Of a stretch of DNA of 64,000 nt, positions 34,072-43,659 are shown one piece after another (positions within the stretch are counted from its first letter, which is position 1; each line of letters begins with the position of its first letter). Under the pieces are notes generated by a model that ran no database searches, was not told where the DNA came from, and saw only the letters and a program-made list of their open reading frames with translations. A program made the translations under genes and the position numbers. Source of the stretch: Vulcanimicrobiota bacterium (GTDB lineage Bacteria > Vulcanimicrobiota > Vulcanimicrobiia > Vulcanimicrobiales > Vulcanimicrobiaceae); contig PLJL01000007.1 of NCBI GenBank assembly GCA_003140215.1, positions 1 through 64,000 of the forward strand. The letters run 5' to 3'.

Positions 34072-36741
34072 TCACGGGCCAATGTTAACGTTGACTGGAA
34101 TCGCGATCGTTGCGGAGGTGCCGTCGCTGCGACTCGCGACGAGCGAAAGCTGCGGAGCCGACTGACCGACCGGAATAGCGCTCAACGGGAAGGGAAATGC
34201 CGCCTGCCACTGTCCGGCACTGGTTTGTACGAGGCTGATGGTCTGGGTGCCGACCTGAAGCTTCACGGTGTTGGCGTTGGACGTGGTGACGGCGGCGATG
34301 CGCACCGGCATACCATTGGAGACGACCGTCGGCGCGAGCGTGGCGTAGAAGATCTGCACCGGATCGCCAGCGCGAGCGAAATTGCTCTGCGGCGCTGATC
34401 CGAATGTGAACACATTGGTCTGCGCGAATGCGGTCGGCTGCGGGAGCGGTGTCGGCGACGTGGCGAGGACCCCGATTGGAGTCACTGACAGGAACGGAGT
34501 GGGCGTCGGCGCGGGCGCGGTGCCGCGCGAGGCTGCGCCAGCCTGCGTGTGCGGCAACTGTCCACTCGGCGCGGGAAGCCGCGTGTTCGGCGGCAGGGTC
34601 GGCAGCGGTGCGGGCGTCGGGATCGTTCGCAACGCCGGCCCTGGCAAGACCGATGTTCCTGGTTTGACGATGTGGGGAGTGACCACGATGATGAGCTCGT
34701 TGCGCTGCCCTTGCACGCTTTCGTTGCGAAAAACGCGCCCGATCAGCGGCAGATCGCCCAACAGCGGCAGTTTTGTTGTGGTGCGGGTCTCATTCTCCTG
34801 AATCAACCCGCCGATGATGAGCGTCTCGTCGTCGTGCAGGTGCACCGTAGTCTGGGTGTCGCGGGTGCTGATTTGCGGCACGCCGTTATTGGTCCCGATC
34901 AGACTGTTGACGACCGGGTGCAGCGTGACGTTGATGCCGCCGTCCGGCGTGACCGAGGGGGTGATGTCCAAGGTGACCCCGGTCTGGAAGCTCTGCACCT
35001 GGGTCGTGGCGATCGTGCCGGCGTTCCCGGCCGTGGTGGTCAGGATCGAAATCGTGTCGCCGGCGCGGATCGACGCCGTCCGTCCGGAGAGCGTTGTGAT
35101 ACGCGGATCGGCGAGCACGCGTCCCTTGCCGTTCTGCACGAGCAGGTTGAGCTGCGCGGTGAAGGAGATCGGCGTGCGGGTGAGCGCCTGGAATTGCCCA
35201 AGGCGACCCTGCGAGCCGTCCGGATTGGGCTGCGCCGGAAGCTCGGTGAAGGTCGTGCTCAGGGCCGCGGTGCCCAGTTGCAGGCCCAAGTTCTTGGCGA
35301 CGCTCTCGTCGACTTCGAGCACCTCAGTGTCCAGCACGACCAGCGGCGGCACGATATCGACCTTTTCGATGAATTGCCGCGCGGAGCGCACGCTGGAGGG
35401 CGGCCCCAGCAACGCGATTTGTCCCGGGGTCGGAAGTTGCACGACGCGCACGTCGGGCGTGACGATCTGGAGCGCTTGCGTGAACGAGGCGACCGCATCA
35501 ACGCCCCCCTGCGTCAAGCCGGGGATATACGACTTGAGAGTTACTACGTCGCTCGAGCCACTCCCGAAAATGCCGGCTTGGGCAAGCGGTGCCGCCTGGC
35601 CGAACGGCGGGATTGGCGTGCTCTGCGCCGCGTCGAGCTGGCCCACCGCATCAACGATGCGCTGCTGTTGCGCCGCGCTCGCGGTCACGGCGAGTGCATT
35701 CAGCGACGCATCGACGGCCACATCAAGGTCGCGAAAGCTGCGCCTCAGGAGGTCCGCGACCGACGATGCGTCGAGCGTGCGGATGCGATAGACTTGCGTA
35801 TAGCGTTCGCCAAAGCTGGGCAGATCCAGTTGAGCCACAAGCGCCTTGCCGCGGGTGACGGCCTCCGGAGGCCCGGAGAGCACGACCGCGCTCCCGGACA
35901 CGGCGGCGCGCAGCCCCGGGACCTGTGCCGCGAGCGAGCGCGCTACGTCGCGCGGGGCGCGGCGCAATACCGGCACGGCCTCTGCGGACACCGTGGCCGG
36001 CGGTGGCGACACGTTGGGAGCGTCCAGCGCGGTGACAGCGGACCTGATTTGCAGCATCTCGGCTGGTGCCGCCGTCACCAGCAGTTGTCTGTCGCCGGCG
36101 ACGCCGAACCGCGCTTTCGGGAATGCGGCTCTGAGATGCTCGCTCAACTGACCGGCATGCGCGCTTCGGAGCGCTAGCGCCTCGGTCGTTGGAAGCAAAG
36201 GATCGCGGATGTCGAGACCTTGAAGCACGCCACGCATCGCTTGGACGTCGGCTGGAGCGGCGACAACCACAAGGGTATTGGAGCGCGCATCTGCCCGCAA
36301 AGATGCCTGGGGAAACAGCGGTTGAAGCATTGCCGCAGCGCGCTTCGCCGTTACAACTGAAAGGGCGATCACGACCGGCGCAATCGCATCACTGCGCGCG
36401 CCGCCTGCCACGATATCGACCCTGTAGATCCCATGCTGCAAGTGGTACCCGGCGCCCAACGGCTCAAGAACCGCGTGCAGCGCCTGCGCCAGCGTCACGC
36501 GGTGCAATTCGACCGTGACGTATCCATTGACACCATCGCCGACCGTGATGTTCGCGCCGGCGTCGCGCGCCAGCCGCATGAGAACCGCCCGCACCGGCTC
36601 ATTCCGTGCGTGCAGTGTGACCCGAAAGCCGACTACATTCTGCGCCGAAGCCGCGGTCGCCGATTCGATCGGCAGCGTCACAGTTGCGCTCACACAAAGA
36701 GTCGCGATGAAAACACTTCGATGCGCGACTTGCAGATTCAC
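34072..36741 (-). CDS. Secretin (GspD/PilQ family) with C-terminal extension
   Basis: An 889-residue secretin. After a signal peptide (VAHRSVFIATLCVSATVTLP), residues 35-105 form an STN-type domain (HARNEPVRAVLMRLARDAGA). At least three secretin N-domains follow (segments such as RADARSNTLVVVAAPADVQAM and DASLNALAVTASAAQQQRI). The outer-membrane gate-forming domain runs from about 470 to 700, with NGKGRVLADPRITTLSG, VGVTLDITP-like QTGVTLDITPSVT, and ETLIIGGLIQENETRT with PLLGDLPLIGRVF. About 150 further residues form a Pro/Thr linker and a small beta domain unusual for secretins. The start GTG 36741 has an AGGG site and a strong promoter just upstream. No other type II/IV pilus genes are nearby. 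Confidence 0.88.
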   Translation of the reverse strand: MNLQVAHRSVFIATLCVSATVTLPIESATAASAQNVVGFRVTLHARNEPVRAVLMRLARDAGANITVGDGVNGYVTVELHRVTLAQALHAVLEPLGAGYHLQHGIYRVDIVAGGARSDAIAPVVIALSVVTAKRAAAMLQPLFPQASLRADARSNTLVVVAAPADVQAMRGVLQGLDIRDPLLPTTEALALRSAHAGQLSEHLRAAFPKARFGVAGDRQLLVTAAPAEMLQIRSAVTALDAPNVSPPPATVSAEAVPVLRRAPRDVARSLAAQVPGLRAAVSGSAVVLSGPPEAVTRGKALVAQLDLPSFGERYTQVYRIRTLDASSVADLLRRSFRDLDVAVDASLNALAVTASAAQQQRIVDAVGQLDAAQSTPIPPFGQAAPLAQAGIFGSGSSDVVTLKSYIPGLTQGGVDAVASFTQALQIVTPDVRVVQLPTPGQIALLGPPSSVRSARQFIEKVDIVPPLVVLDTEVLEVDESVAKNLGLQLGTAALSTTFTELPAQPNPDGSQGRLGQFQALTRTPISFTAQLNLLVQNGKGRVLADPRITTLSGRTASIRAGDTISILTTTAGNAGTIATTQVQSFQTGVTLDITPSVTPDGGINVTLHPVVNSLIGTNNGVPQISTRDTQTTVHLHDDETLIIGGLIQENETRTTTKLPLLGDLPLIGRVFRNESVQGQRNELIIVVTPHIVKPGTSVLPGPALRTIPTPAPLPTLPPNTRLPAPSGQLPHTQAGAASRGTAPAPTPTPFLSVTPIGVLATSPTPLPQPTAFAQTNVFTFGSAPQSNFARAGDPVQIFYATLAPTVVSNGMPVRIAAVTTSNANTVKLQVGTQTISLVQTSAGQWQAAFPFPLSAIPVGQSAPQLSLVASRSDGTSATIAIPVNVNIGP

Positions 36742-36777
36742 GGTCGCCCTACTTGACAGCCCTAGCTTTGAGGGGTA

Positions 36778-36806
36778 AGTATAGCCACTGGGTGTTGATC
36801 GGTCAA
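36778..36806 (-). promoter_or_regulatory. Sigma-70 promoter of the secretin gene
   Basis: On the minus strand TTGACC (36806-36801) and TATACT (36783-36778) are separated by exactly 17 bases, giving a transcription start near 36771 and a leader of about 30 nt to the GTG at 36741. The -35 element lies inside the nested palindrome described next. Confidence 0.75.
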
Positions 36807-36837
36807 GGAAAACCCAATCGACGATTGGTCCTTGACC
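36801..36837. promoter_or_regulatory. Nested palindrome over the secretin -35 element
   Basis: Outer arms GGTCAAGGA (36801-36809) and TCCTTGACC (36829-36837) enclose inner arms CCAATCG (36814-36820) and CGATTGG (36822-36828), making 16 paired positions with a 4-nt bulge and a single central A. Each outer arm ends in a TTGACC -35 hexamer facing outward, one used by the secretin promoter. A dimeric regulator site or a cruciform are both possible. Confidence 0.65.
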
Positions 36838-37231
36838 GCACGCGCGCTGGGTCTGTAGCCCTATCCAATGCGATAAGGGCCCGATTTCGCATAGAGTTTT
36901 GCGCTGGTGTTGGCCAGTCTGTTTGGACGTGCCCTGATGGAGGCGTTTTTTCACGCCGTAATCCCGGGTAGAGCGGCTGCGGCATCCGCGCCGTTGCGCG
37001 ACCACGGCGTGAGTTGGAACGACGATCGAGACGCTCGTCACGACCCGATACTGACGCGCATTGCGACGGTGGCGACGAGAGCGCTGTTGTCAGAAGTCTT
37101 CGCGCCGAGCATAGACTGCTACCGAGTCCGAGGCTCGGTTCAATTTCCCAAAAATGACACCGTTCGTGACGGCGAGCTGATTCTGGGGCCGCCACGTGAC
37201 AACCTTACTGACGACGGGGAAGGTTAGGGAT
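36838..37231. other. Intergenic region upstream of the RHS gene
   Basis: About 390 bp without a convincing gene. A weak -35-like TTGTCA at 37087 followed 17-18 bases later by CATAGA/ATAGAC could serve the RHS gene. A GGGGAAGG site at 37216-37223 lies about 9 bases before the chosen RHS start. Open frames here have no coding character. Confidence 0.5.
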
Positions 37232-40200
37232 ATGCGCTCTCTTATGGCGGGCTTTTTAGCAGCGGCCTCTTTTTTGTTATCAGTAGGGCCGACGCCCGCG
37301 TTGGCGCGACGCTCCGGCATGCCGAGTGATCCGGCCGGGGTTCCGATTTTCGAGCATCGTAAGCTCCCGATTGTCCCCCCCTCACGGCCCGGATCTGCTC
37401 TCGGGTTTCGGGTCGGCGGCCTATCGATGGCGCCATCGTTTCCGATAAGAAAGTCGAGTCGAGCAGCCTTCCGCCCCGGCAGCGTCCGCTACCATTCCAT
37501 TGCCGTACCGGGTCCGATCGACCCATTTCTGCAACGCGTCGACATGCCGAGTGGAAGCGGCAGGCGTTTGAACTCCTCACCTGCAAGGCCGTCCTCGGTG
37601 CGCCGGCCGCTGCAGGCCACAGTCGATAGTAGCGCGCCGTCGTTCCTCGGAATAAAGCCGTGGTTCGCGATGGTAACGACCCCTCTTTTCGGGCAAGTTG
37701 GCGAAGTTCGGCTGAACGTCGCGAGTGGCAATATGGTCACGATAGAGAAGGACCTGGCGTTCCCATTCCGAGGAACGGAAATCGCGCTGACTCGATATCA
37801 CAACTCTCAATCAGCGGTCAACGTCACCACGCCGAGACGGTCGATGTTCGGCAACGGGTGGTCGTCCGAACTGGACCAGCACCTCCAGCCGAACACGTCC
37901 GGGGGCATCAGTTACTTCGATGATAGTGGCGCCCGCTGGGACTTTACACCGGGCAGCGGGGGAACATGGATTTCACCGCCGGGCTTGAGCGCGAGCCTGC
38001 AGTACTATGCACCAGGCAATCAATATTGGCTCACCGATGTGCGCGGTACCGTTACAATCTTCGCGTCACCGCTGACATGCCCAGTGCCGGTTAGCATGTG
38101 TGGCCGTCCAATCTCCATCAATCCGCGGTGGGGCCTTTGGACATATACCATAAGCTACACGTTCGCGCCGAACTCTTCGGGTACTTTGGACGACATGCAG
38201 CAGGTGGATCTGGCTACCGATTACGGCGACCACTTAACGCTCGCGCTCGGGAACGGAAACGGTCATCATCTCGTGACGGATGCGTACTTAACGCCGTCAG
38301 GCTCGTCGCAGAGCAAGCACGTCGTGTACGGCTACGATTCCACTGGAAACATGATCTACGTGAGCCGTCCAGGCAACGATTCGGCTACGTCGCTCAGCCA
38401 CACCATCACGTATTGGGGCGGGACGCAGACTATCCAAACGATTACGAGCCCGATCTACGACACCTCGTGGGCCGCTCATGGCGGCCGCCGGGTGTTCTTC
38501 TACGACGGCAGCGTGCCGCAGCGCGTCACGGAAATTGACGACAACGCCGAGGTGAACCTCGCGCCGCAGGACGGCTTCTCCAACTCCTACGTCAATCCGG
38601 GTGCTCCAACCGGTACCGTTGACTATCACGACACTCAATTCAACTATAGAAACAGTGGTGAGACGGACGTAACGACGACGGACGGCCTCAGCGAGGTGTA
38701 CTACATCGACACCTCATCCGAGCACCGCCCATACTACGTTGCCCGCTACTCGAACGGAGCATGGAACACATTGTCGTGGACGTTCGATTCGTCGAATCAT
38801 GTCTCCGCCGTAAATCGGCCCGAGCTCGGCGGCTGGGTGTCTTACCAATTTGATGCGAGCGGGTTTGTAACGCGCACTACCTACCCGACGATCGCGTACA
38901 ATGGAGGTTCGGCGACTCCCACCAGTGAATCGCTGTACGACAGTTACGGACATCTGTTGGCGTTTTGCGACGCGCAGTGGGTCCACGACCACGGCGGCGA
39001 AGGGCTGTCTCAAAACATTTGCTCGGCAACGAGCTCGGGCGCTTGGTCATATACCTACGCGAACATGTGGCTGGGGGTCCCGGAACTCACCACGGTAACG
39101 CACCCGAGCGGCGCGACGGTTACGTTTGGATATGACATCTCGTCCGAAGGTGGCAGCGATTACGCTCTGCCGACGTCGATAACCGGCACTCAGACGCAGC
39201 AGTTCGACAGCACCTTTGTCACGCCGTCGACCTCGATCAGATACGACGGGCACGGGCGCGTGACGTGGCACGCCGTTGGGGGCAGCGAAGGCCAGACATT
39301 TACGTACGACGCCTTCGGCCGCGTGATTCAAGAGACGGATGCAGACGGGGTACCGCGCTACAACGCCTACAACGCGGACGATTCCGTGACGTATACCGAG
39401 AACTATCTCCAGCACTTCTACGATCAGTACTACTCTCCGACATACATGACGTCATATCGGCACGACGGAGACGGCAACTTGGTTGGATTCACCGATAATG
39501 TCGCTGGGGCTCCGGCGGTAACGTCGTATTACTATGATGGTGTGGGGCGGCAAGTCGAGGTCGTGCAACCCGCAACCGGAGGAGTGCCCGATTCCTCGCG
39601 TTTCGTTTACGACTCCAGCAAGGGACACCAGATCATGTCCGCGAGCGGGGTAGCGCTGACGCCTCACGGAGGCTTGTTTGCTCGCCAGAGATACGTGAAT
39701 TCAACCTGGGTCGATACCAATCTCAGAGAGGACGACACGTTAGGGCGGCCGGACGCCACGTGGTCGTTTGCTGTTTGTAATTCTGGGTCCGGGTCTACGT
39801 TGTGTCCGAACACCGCACTCAAGACGACCTTAACATATTCGCCAGCGACGACGTTTCTCACGTCGACGACGAACGCGCTCCAGCAAACGCGCTGGTTCTC
39901 GTACGACCCATCGGCCCATGTGTCGCAGATATCGTTTTCGGACGGGGTCACACCGGCATACAGTTACGGATATGACCTTAGCGATCGGGTTGTGAGCGCG
40001 TCGACGTCCGGGATCAGCGGGCAATATCAGTACGCGTATACCGGTGGCCGACTGATGCAGAAGACCGAACCCTCTGGTTCGTGGTTGCGGTACACGTACA
40101 ACCCGGACGGCAACGTCAGCAGTGTCAAGGCATCGGATATTGATTCGAGCAACCCAATCTTGAGCTACGCATACAGCGGGAGTGGCCGTACTACGGATGC

Positions 40201-41959
40201 GAGAGTGCAACTCGCGGGGGCCGTTTCGGACTTCAGGTACAGCTATACGGCAGCAGGCCGGCTGTCGACGATCACCGATCCCGGCCAGACAGCATCGACG
40301 ACAAGTCTTAGTTACGGCGCAGACGGCGGCCCAAGCGCAGTAACTATGCCGCAAGGTCAGTACTACGGTCTGTTTTGGAACTTCCAGAATAACCTCAGCC
40401 AATACCACGGCTACGGAGGCGAAATTGTAAATCTCGGATACGACGCCGGCGGCCACATGGTTTCGGAGAATTTTATCCAGAACCCCTCCAGCTGGCCGGG
40501 GTTCACCGGGACGGTGCAGGCCGGTACATTCGTCTCCCCGGGTATGAACTATGACGCGCGCAATGGGGCCGTCTTCCGCACTTCTGATGATAGTTCAGAT
40601 GTTGCGTACACCTACGACAATAGCCTACGGCTATTACAGATCTCGGGCTATGGACCAAATGGTCAGTTCTCGAAGACAAACACGTTCGACTCGGAAAACC
40701 ACCTCACGGGCTCGACGGTAAGTAATTTGAACTATGCAAAGCCTACTGCGAGTTATTGCGGAGCGACAAGCGGAGCCGGCGGCGTTGGCGCCGGAGGAAC
40801 TCTGGGCGTGACCTATACGTGGGACGTCGAGGGAAAGCCAGTCCGACGGCGCGCGAGCACCTACAATAGCTCATACAACGAGTCGCTTCATTGGAGCGGC
40901 GATACGCTGCTGTACACGAAGAACGAGGTAACCGGCGCTGTCGACAACATCAAGCTAGGTTTCGGCGAGGCGTTCGGCGGCCGGCTCTATGCGTATGACC
41001 GCGATCCGATTGGCGGCGTTGCCAGCACGCACACTTCTCCGACCGCGTTCGATTCGTGGCGGCCTGCGGATCCGTTCCTGCAGAACTGCCTATCGCCCTT
41101 GGCGCCTCCTTCTACGGCAGGGTACGTGCCGCTCGCTCCGCCAATACAAAGCACGGGCACCAGCGGTCTCTTCGACGGTGTGAACGTACTGCAAGGCGAT
41201 CGCCCATACGAGCTGTTGAGCAAGACGATGGGCGCTCTTGATCCTCTCGTCGATTTTGGCGGGACGTCGTTCAGCTTTGCGGACAACGCGCCAAATCGGT
41301 TTGGCGACCCCACTGGGAACTTCTGCCAGGCGCTAGCGGCATCAACCCATGTCGTCTGGGACGGCAATCGGTGGGTGGTCTTGGATGCCTGTGGCAACAA
41401 CCTCGGACCCTATAATCCGGCTGGCCCGCCGGGCTTTGTCGGGTTGAATTGGAACGGCCCACAAGGTCCGATCAGAGGCGGCGGCGGCGGTGGGCTGAAA
41501 CTGAGCGGTGGTTTGCCAAAGATGCCGTGCATAATCCCGAAGGCCTACAACTACGTCACCGCAGGCGGCGATGTCGCGCTCATAAAGGGGGTCGGTGTTT
41601 CGGTGCAGATCTCAAGCAATGGAACAGTGTTCGTCACGGTGTCGGCCTCAGCAGGCGCAGACTTACATGCGAATTTCGGAATCGGACATCAAGCCGTCCC
41701 GCCTGGCGGTAGCGTAGACGAGGCGATGCGCGGAAATCAAACGTCCATTGGACTCGCGGTCCCGATTCGCGGGCCCTACGGCCTTTACGGACAGGTGTCC
41801 CAGGACTCAACGCTAGCGTTCAGCTTTGAGTACGGACCCTCGCTAGGAGCTGGCGTATACGGCGCGGGAACATCCACGGCCATGTTCAACCCGCCGCCAG
41901 AACCCGCAATCTTCCGAGACGTTCCTTGGCTGAAAGACCTTTTCTGTGCCAATAGGTGA
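37232..41959 (+). CDS. RHS/YD-repeat surface protein
   Basis: A 1575-residue exported protein. The signal peptide is MRSLMAGFLAAASFLLSVGP with cleavage near PALA, which fixes the ATG at 37232. From about residue 150 it shows the entry domain of RHS proteins (LNVASGNMVTIEKDLAFPFR, IALTRYHNSQS) and then many YD-type repeats (VYGYDSTGNMIYVSRPG, FTYDAFGRVIQETDADG, YYYDGVGRQVEVVQP, YTYNPDGNVSSVKASD). The shell ends near residue 1365 with FADNAPNRFGDPTGNF, matching the RHS core end. The last about 200 residues are Gly-rich and then beta-rich (GVGVSVQISSNGTVFVTVSA, GPSLGAGVYGAGTS) and match no toxin I know. RHS shells usually encapsulate a C-terminal effector. A small membrane protein overlaps its 3' end. 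Confidence 0.85.
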   Translation: MRSLMAGFLAAASFLLSVGPTPALARRSGMPSDPAGVPIFEHRKLPIVPPSRPGSALGFRVGGLSMAPSFPIRKSSRAAFRPGSVRYHSIAVPGPIDPFLQRVDMPSGSGRRLNSSPARPSSVRRPLQATVDSSAPSFLGIKPWFAMVTTPLFGQVGEVRLNVASGNMVTIEKDLAFPFRGTEIALTRYHNSQSAVNVTTPRRSMFGNGWSSELDQHLQPNTSGGISYFDDSGARWDFTPGSGGTWISPPGLSASLQYYAPGNQYWLTDVRGTVTIFASPLTCPVPVSMCGRPISINPRWGLWTYTISYTFAPNSSGTLDDMQQVDLATDYGDHLTLALGNGNGHHLVTDAYLTPSGSSQSKHVVYGYDSTGNMIYVSRPGNDSATSLSHTITYWGGTQTIQTITSPIYDTSWAAHGGRRVFFYDGSVPQRVTEIDDNAEVNLAPQDGFSNSYVNPGAPTGTVDYHDTQFNYRNSGETDVTTTDGLSEVYYIDTSSEHRPYYVARYSNGAWNTLSWTFDSSNHVSAVNRPELGGWVSYQFDASGFVTRTTYPTIAYNGGSATPTSESLYDSYGHLLAFCDAQWVHDHGGEGLSQNICSATSSGAWSYTYANMWLGVPELTTVTHPSGATVTFGYDISSEGGSDYALPTSITGTQTQQFDSTFVTPSTSIRYDGHGRVTWHAVGGSEGQTFTYDAFGRVIQETDADGVPRYNAYNADDSVTYTENYLQHFYDQYYSPTYMTSYRHDGDGNLVGFTDNVAGAPAVTSYYYDGVGRQVEVVQPATGGVPDSSRFVYDSSKGHQIMSASGVALTPHGGLFARQRYVNSTWVDTNLREDDTLGRPDATWSFAVCNSGSGSTLCPNTALKTTLTYSPATTFLTSTTNALQQTRWFSYDPSAHVSQISFSDGVTPAYSYGYDLSDRVVSASTSGISGQYQYAYTGGRLMQKTEPSGSWLRYTYNPDGNVSSVKASDIDSSNPILSYAYSGSGRTTDARVQLAGAVSDFRYSYTAAGRLSTITDPGQTASTTSLSYGADGGPSAVTMPQGQYYGLFWNFQNNLSQYHGYGGEIVNLGYDAGGHMVSENFIQNPSSWPGFTGTVQAGTFVSPGMNYDARNGAVFRTSDDSSDVAYTYDNSLRLLQISGYGPNGQFSKTNTFDSENHLTGSTVSNLNYAKPTASYCGATSGAGGVGAGGTLGVTYTWDVEGKPVRRRASTYNSSYNESLHWSGDTLLYTKNEVTGAVDNIKLGFGEAFGGRLYAYDRDPIGGVASTHTSPTAFDSWRPADPFLQNCLSPLAPPSTAGYVPLAPPIQSTGTSGLFDGVNVLQGDRPYELLSKTMGALDPLVDFGGTSFSFADNAPNRFGDPTGNFCQALAASTHVVWDGNRWVVLDACGNNLGPYNPAGPPGFVGLNWNGPQGPIRGGGGGGLKLSGGLPKMPCIIPKAYNYVTAGGDVALIKGVGVSVQISSNGTVFVTVSASAGADLHANFGIGHQAVPPGGSVDEAMRGNQTSIGLAVPIRGPYGLYGQVSQDSTLAFSFEYGPSLGAGVYGAGTSTAMFNPPPEPAIFRDVPWLKDLFCANR

Positions 41960-42209
41960 ACTTGGACCGATCGCGGGCGGCGTAGTGTCGCTCGCGATCG
42001 GTCTGATGCTGATCGGCTATAGGCGAGCCCTGGCGGACCTTGTCGTCTATCGTGGGCCGGATGGCCCCCTGAAGCAATTGTTCGACTATGCGGAAGTGAG
42101 TTGCGACCGCCCACACGGTGCAGTGTCGGGCTTTGTTATGCTTGGAAGCCTCGCCGTGTTGTTTGGCGCCTATATGATTTGGGGCTCACTTGCGTACGGG
42201 GGAGTCTAA
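41946..42209 (+). CDS. Small two-helix membrane protein, possible partner of the RHS protein
   Basis: An 87-residue protein with two hydrophobic segments (IAGGVVSLAIGLMLIGY and FVMLGSLAVLFGAYMIWG) separated by a polar loop (DYAEVSCDRPH). Its GTG start lies 14 bases inside the end of the RHS gene, so it is translationally linked. I recognise no family. Genes directly after an RHS toxin often encode its immunity protein, and a membrane topology would suit a pore-forming or periplasmic effector; this is inference. Confidence 0.6.
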   Translation: MPIGELGPIAGGVVSLAIGLMLIGYRRALADLVVYRGPDGPLKQLFDYAEVSCDRPHGAVSGFVMLGSLAVLFGAYMIWGSLAYGGV

Positions 42210-43293
42210 GATCGTCACGAAAGCGGTCGCGGCATCACTAGGCAAAGCAGGCCAAGTCGGCATGTCGTTGCTTCTGACTTCCTGCGTGAGCGGCGGCTTC
42301 CACGGAAGCTCGAACGGCGACGTCAGCGGAGCCTTGGTCGAACATCAGATCGATACCCAACTCACGCCGGGATATCTTGTACAGGACCCGGGTCTCCATA
42401 TTGGCCGGTCGAAGTGTCCATCGCGCATCGATCTTTCGCCGGGGCATAGGACCGCGTGCGTCCTTGCCGTGGAAGGGCAGCTGCTTCGAGTTGCGGTTAT
42501 TCCAACAGAGTCGGGAAAGTACGACATTCGTCAGCTGGATGCGCTTCTCAAGATGGCCGATGTGGAAAAGACGACCGCTGCGGAGTTGTTCACGCAAACC
42601 GGAGTGGAACTGAAGCCGCGCTGCGGCGCGCCGCGCGTCCGCGTGCTCATTGTCGGCACGCGCTTTCGCTGCGCGATCGCCGGCGGACCTGCTGGCGTCG
42701 CATCCGCCGAACTTCGAGTCGTGGACGCTCGCGGTCGCTTGGATATCGGTCCGCTACCTGGGATACGACCGCACACGGCTCCGGGGCTGCAACCGTATCT
42801 TGCCGCGCACGCCCAGGGGCGTAATTCTACCGTCCCCGGCCCGGTTCTCGCTCCCGTGGTTCGTCAACAAGCGCTGCAGTTCGTTCGGAACGACCCCGCA
42901 CGACTTCATTACTTTGGCTCCGTCCTCTGTCCGGCGCGATCCGATCTCTCTGGAGCAAAGCATACCGAATGCCGGTTGCGCGTCGCAACGCAGTCCCTCC
43001 ATCTCGACGTCATGCTCGACGACAGGCTGGGTGTCAAGATCAATCCGCACGAAGCGGTCATCGAGTCGAAACGCGCAGCGGAGAACGCCCGCGCGATCTA
43101 CCAAGGTCGTTTGAGTGCTGCCGGGATTAGCCGCAGCGTCGCCGTCGACTGCGGCTCAGAGCGGATCCTCGTTCTCAAGCCGGGTGAAGCTTTCCGTTGC
43201 ACTATTCGCGTTTCCGGGCGCACCCCCCGCCCGCTAATTGCGACGGTCTCGGATGCATCCGGTGAGCTCGTATTCAACGTTCCGGATCCTTAG
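42190..43293 (+). CDS. Lipoprotein with duplicated DUF4333-like domain
   Basis: A 367-residue protein. The N-terminus has a lipobox-like LLLTSC near residue 30 (GMSLLLTSCVSG), though the preceding stretch is only moderately hydrophobic. The body contains an internal duplication: SKCPSRIDLSPGHRTACVLAVEGQ resembles VLCPARSDLSGAKHTECRLRVATQ, and CGAPRVRVLIVGTRFRCAI resembles CGSERILVLKPGEAFRCTI. Each half therefore has paired Cys and short beta strands, as in DUF4333-type domains. Function unknown; probably in the periplasm or on the surface. TTG 42190 is the best start, with GGGG 6 bases upstream and overlap with the previous gene by 20 bases. Confidence 0.65.
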   Translation: MRTGESKIVTKAVAASLGKAGQVGMSLLLTSCVSGGFHGSSNGDVSGALVEHQIDTQLTPGYLVQDPGLHIGRSKCPSRIDLSPGHRTACVLAVEGQLLRVAVIPTESGKYDIRQLDALLKMADVEKTTAAELFTQTGVELKPRCGAPRVRVLIVGTRFRCAIAGGPAGVASAELRVVDARGRLDIGPLPGIRPHTAPGLQPYLAAHAQGRNSTVPGPVLAPVVRQQALQFVRNDPARLHYFGSVLCPARSDLSGAKHTECRLRVATQSLHLDVMLDDRLGVKINPHEAVIESKRAAENARAIYQGRLSAAGISRSVAVDCGSERILVLKPGEAFRCTIRVSGRTPRPLIATVSDASGELVFNVPDP

Positions 43294-43332
43294 TAGATGC
43301 TGACGGTACCGTGCGACGCACAGGGGGCGTCA

Positions 43333-43659
43333 TCACCTCGTGCGCCCGCGTTGCGGCGGTCGCCTACGCTCCAGAACCTGCTCGATCGTGCGCAGGTCAG
43401 GTAGCGGGAAAAGGTCGCGCAGATCGCGTTCGGCGCTGAGCGCGACGGCGATTCGGACGAGCACATCGACGCTAACGTTCGCTCCCGCCTCGAACCGCTG
43501 CAAGGTCGGCAACGACACGCCCGCAGCACGAGCGACGTCGGCTTGCGAGCGCCGAGCCGCCAAACGAGCGCCCCGAGCGCGGCGTCCGATAAGCTTCCGA
43601 ATTGTGCGGGATGACGTCCCTCGCAGGTTTTCCATCATATCTGATGCGCTACGAGGCAT
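43333..43659 (-). CDS. XRE-family helix-turn-helix regulator, HipB/antitoxin-like
   Basis: A 108-residue protein with the Cro/CI-type HTH (LIGRRARGARLAARRSQADVA, AAGVSLPTLQRFEAGANVS). The C-terminal tail DLRDLFPLPDLRTIEQVLER is typical of XRE proteins paired with HipA kinases or other toxins. No toxin is adjacent here, so it may be an orphan antitoxin. The upstream region carries two copies of a 13-bp site, one inside the first codons, which suggests either autoregulation or a start at a later Met (residues 8-9). Single gene, convergent with the lipoprotein gene. Confidence 0.82.
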   Translation of the reverse strand: MPRSASDMMENLRGTSSRTIRKLIGRRARGARLAARRSQADVARAAGVSLPTLQRFEAGANVSVDVLVRIAVALSAERDLRDLFPLPDLRTIEQVLERRRPPQRGRTR

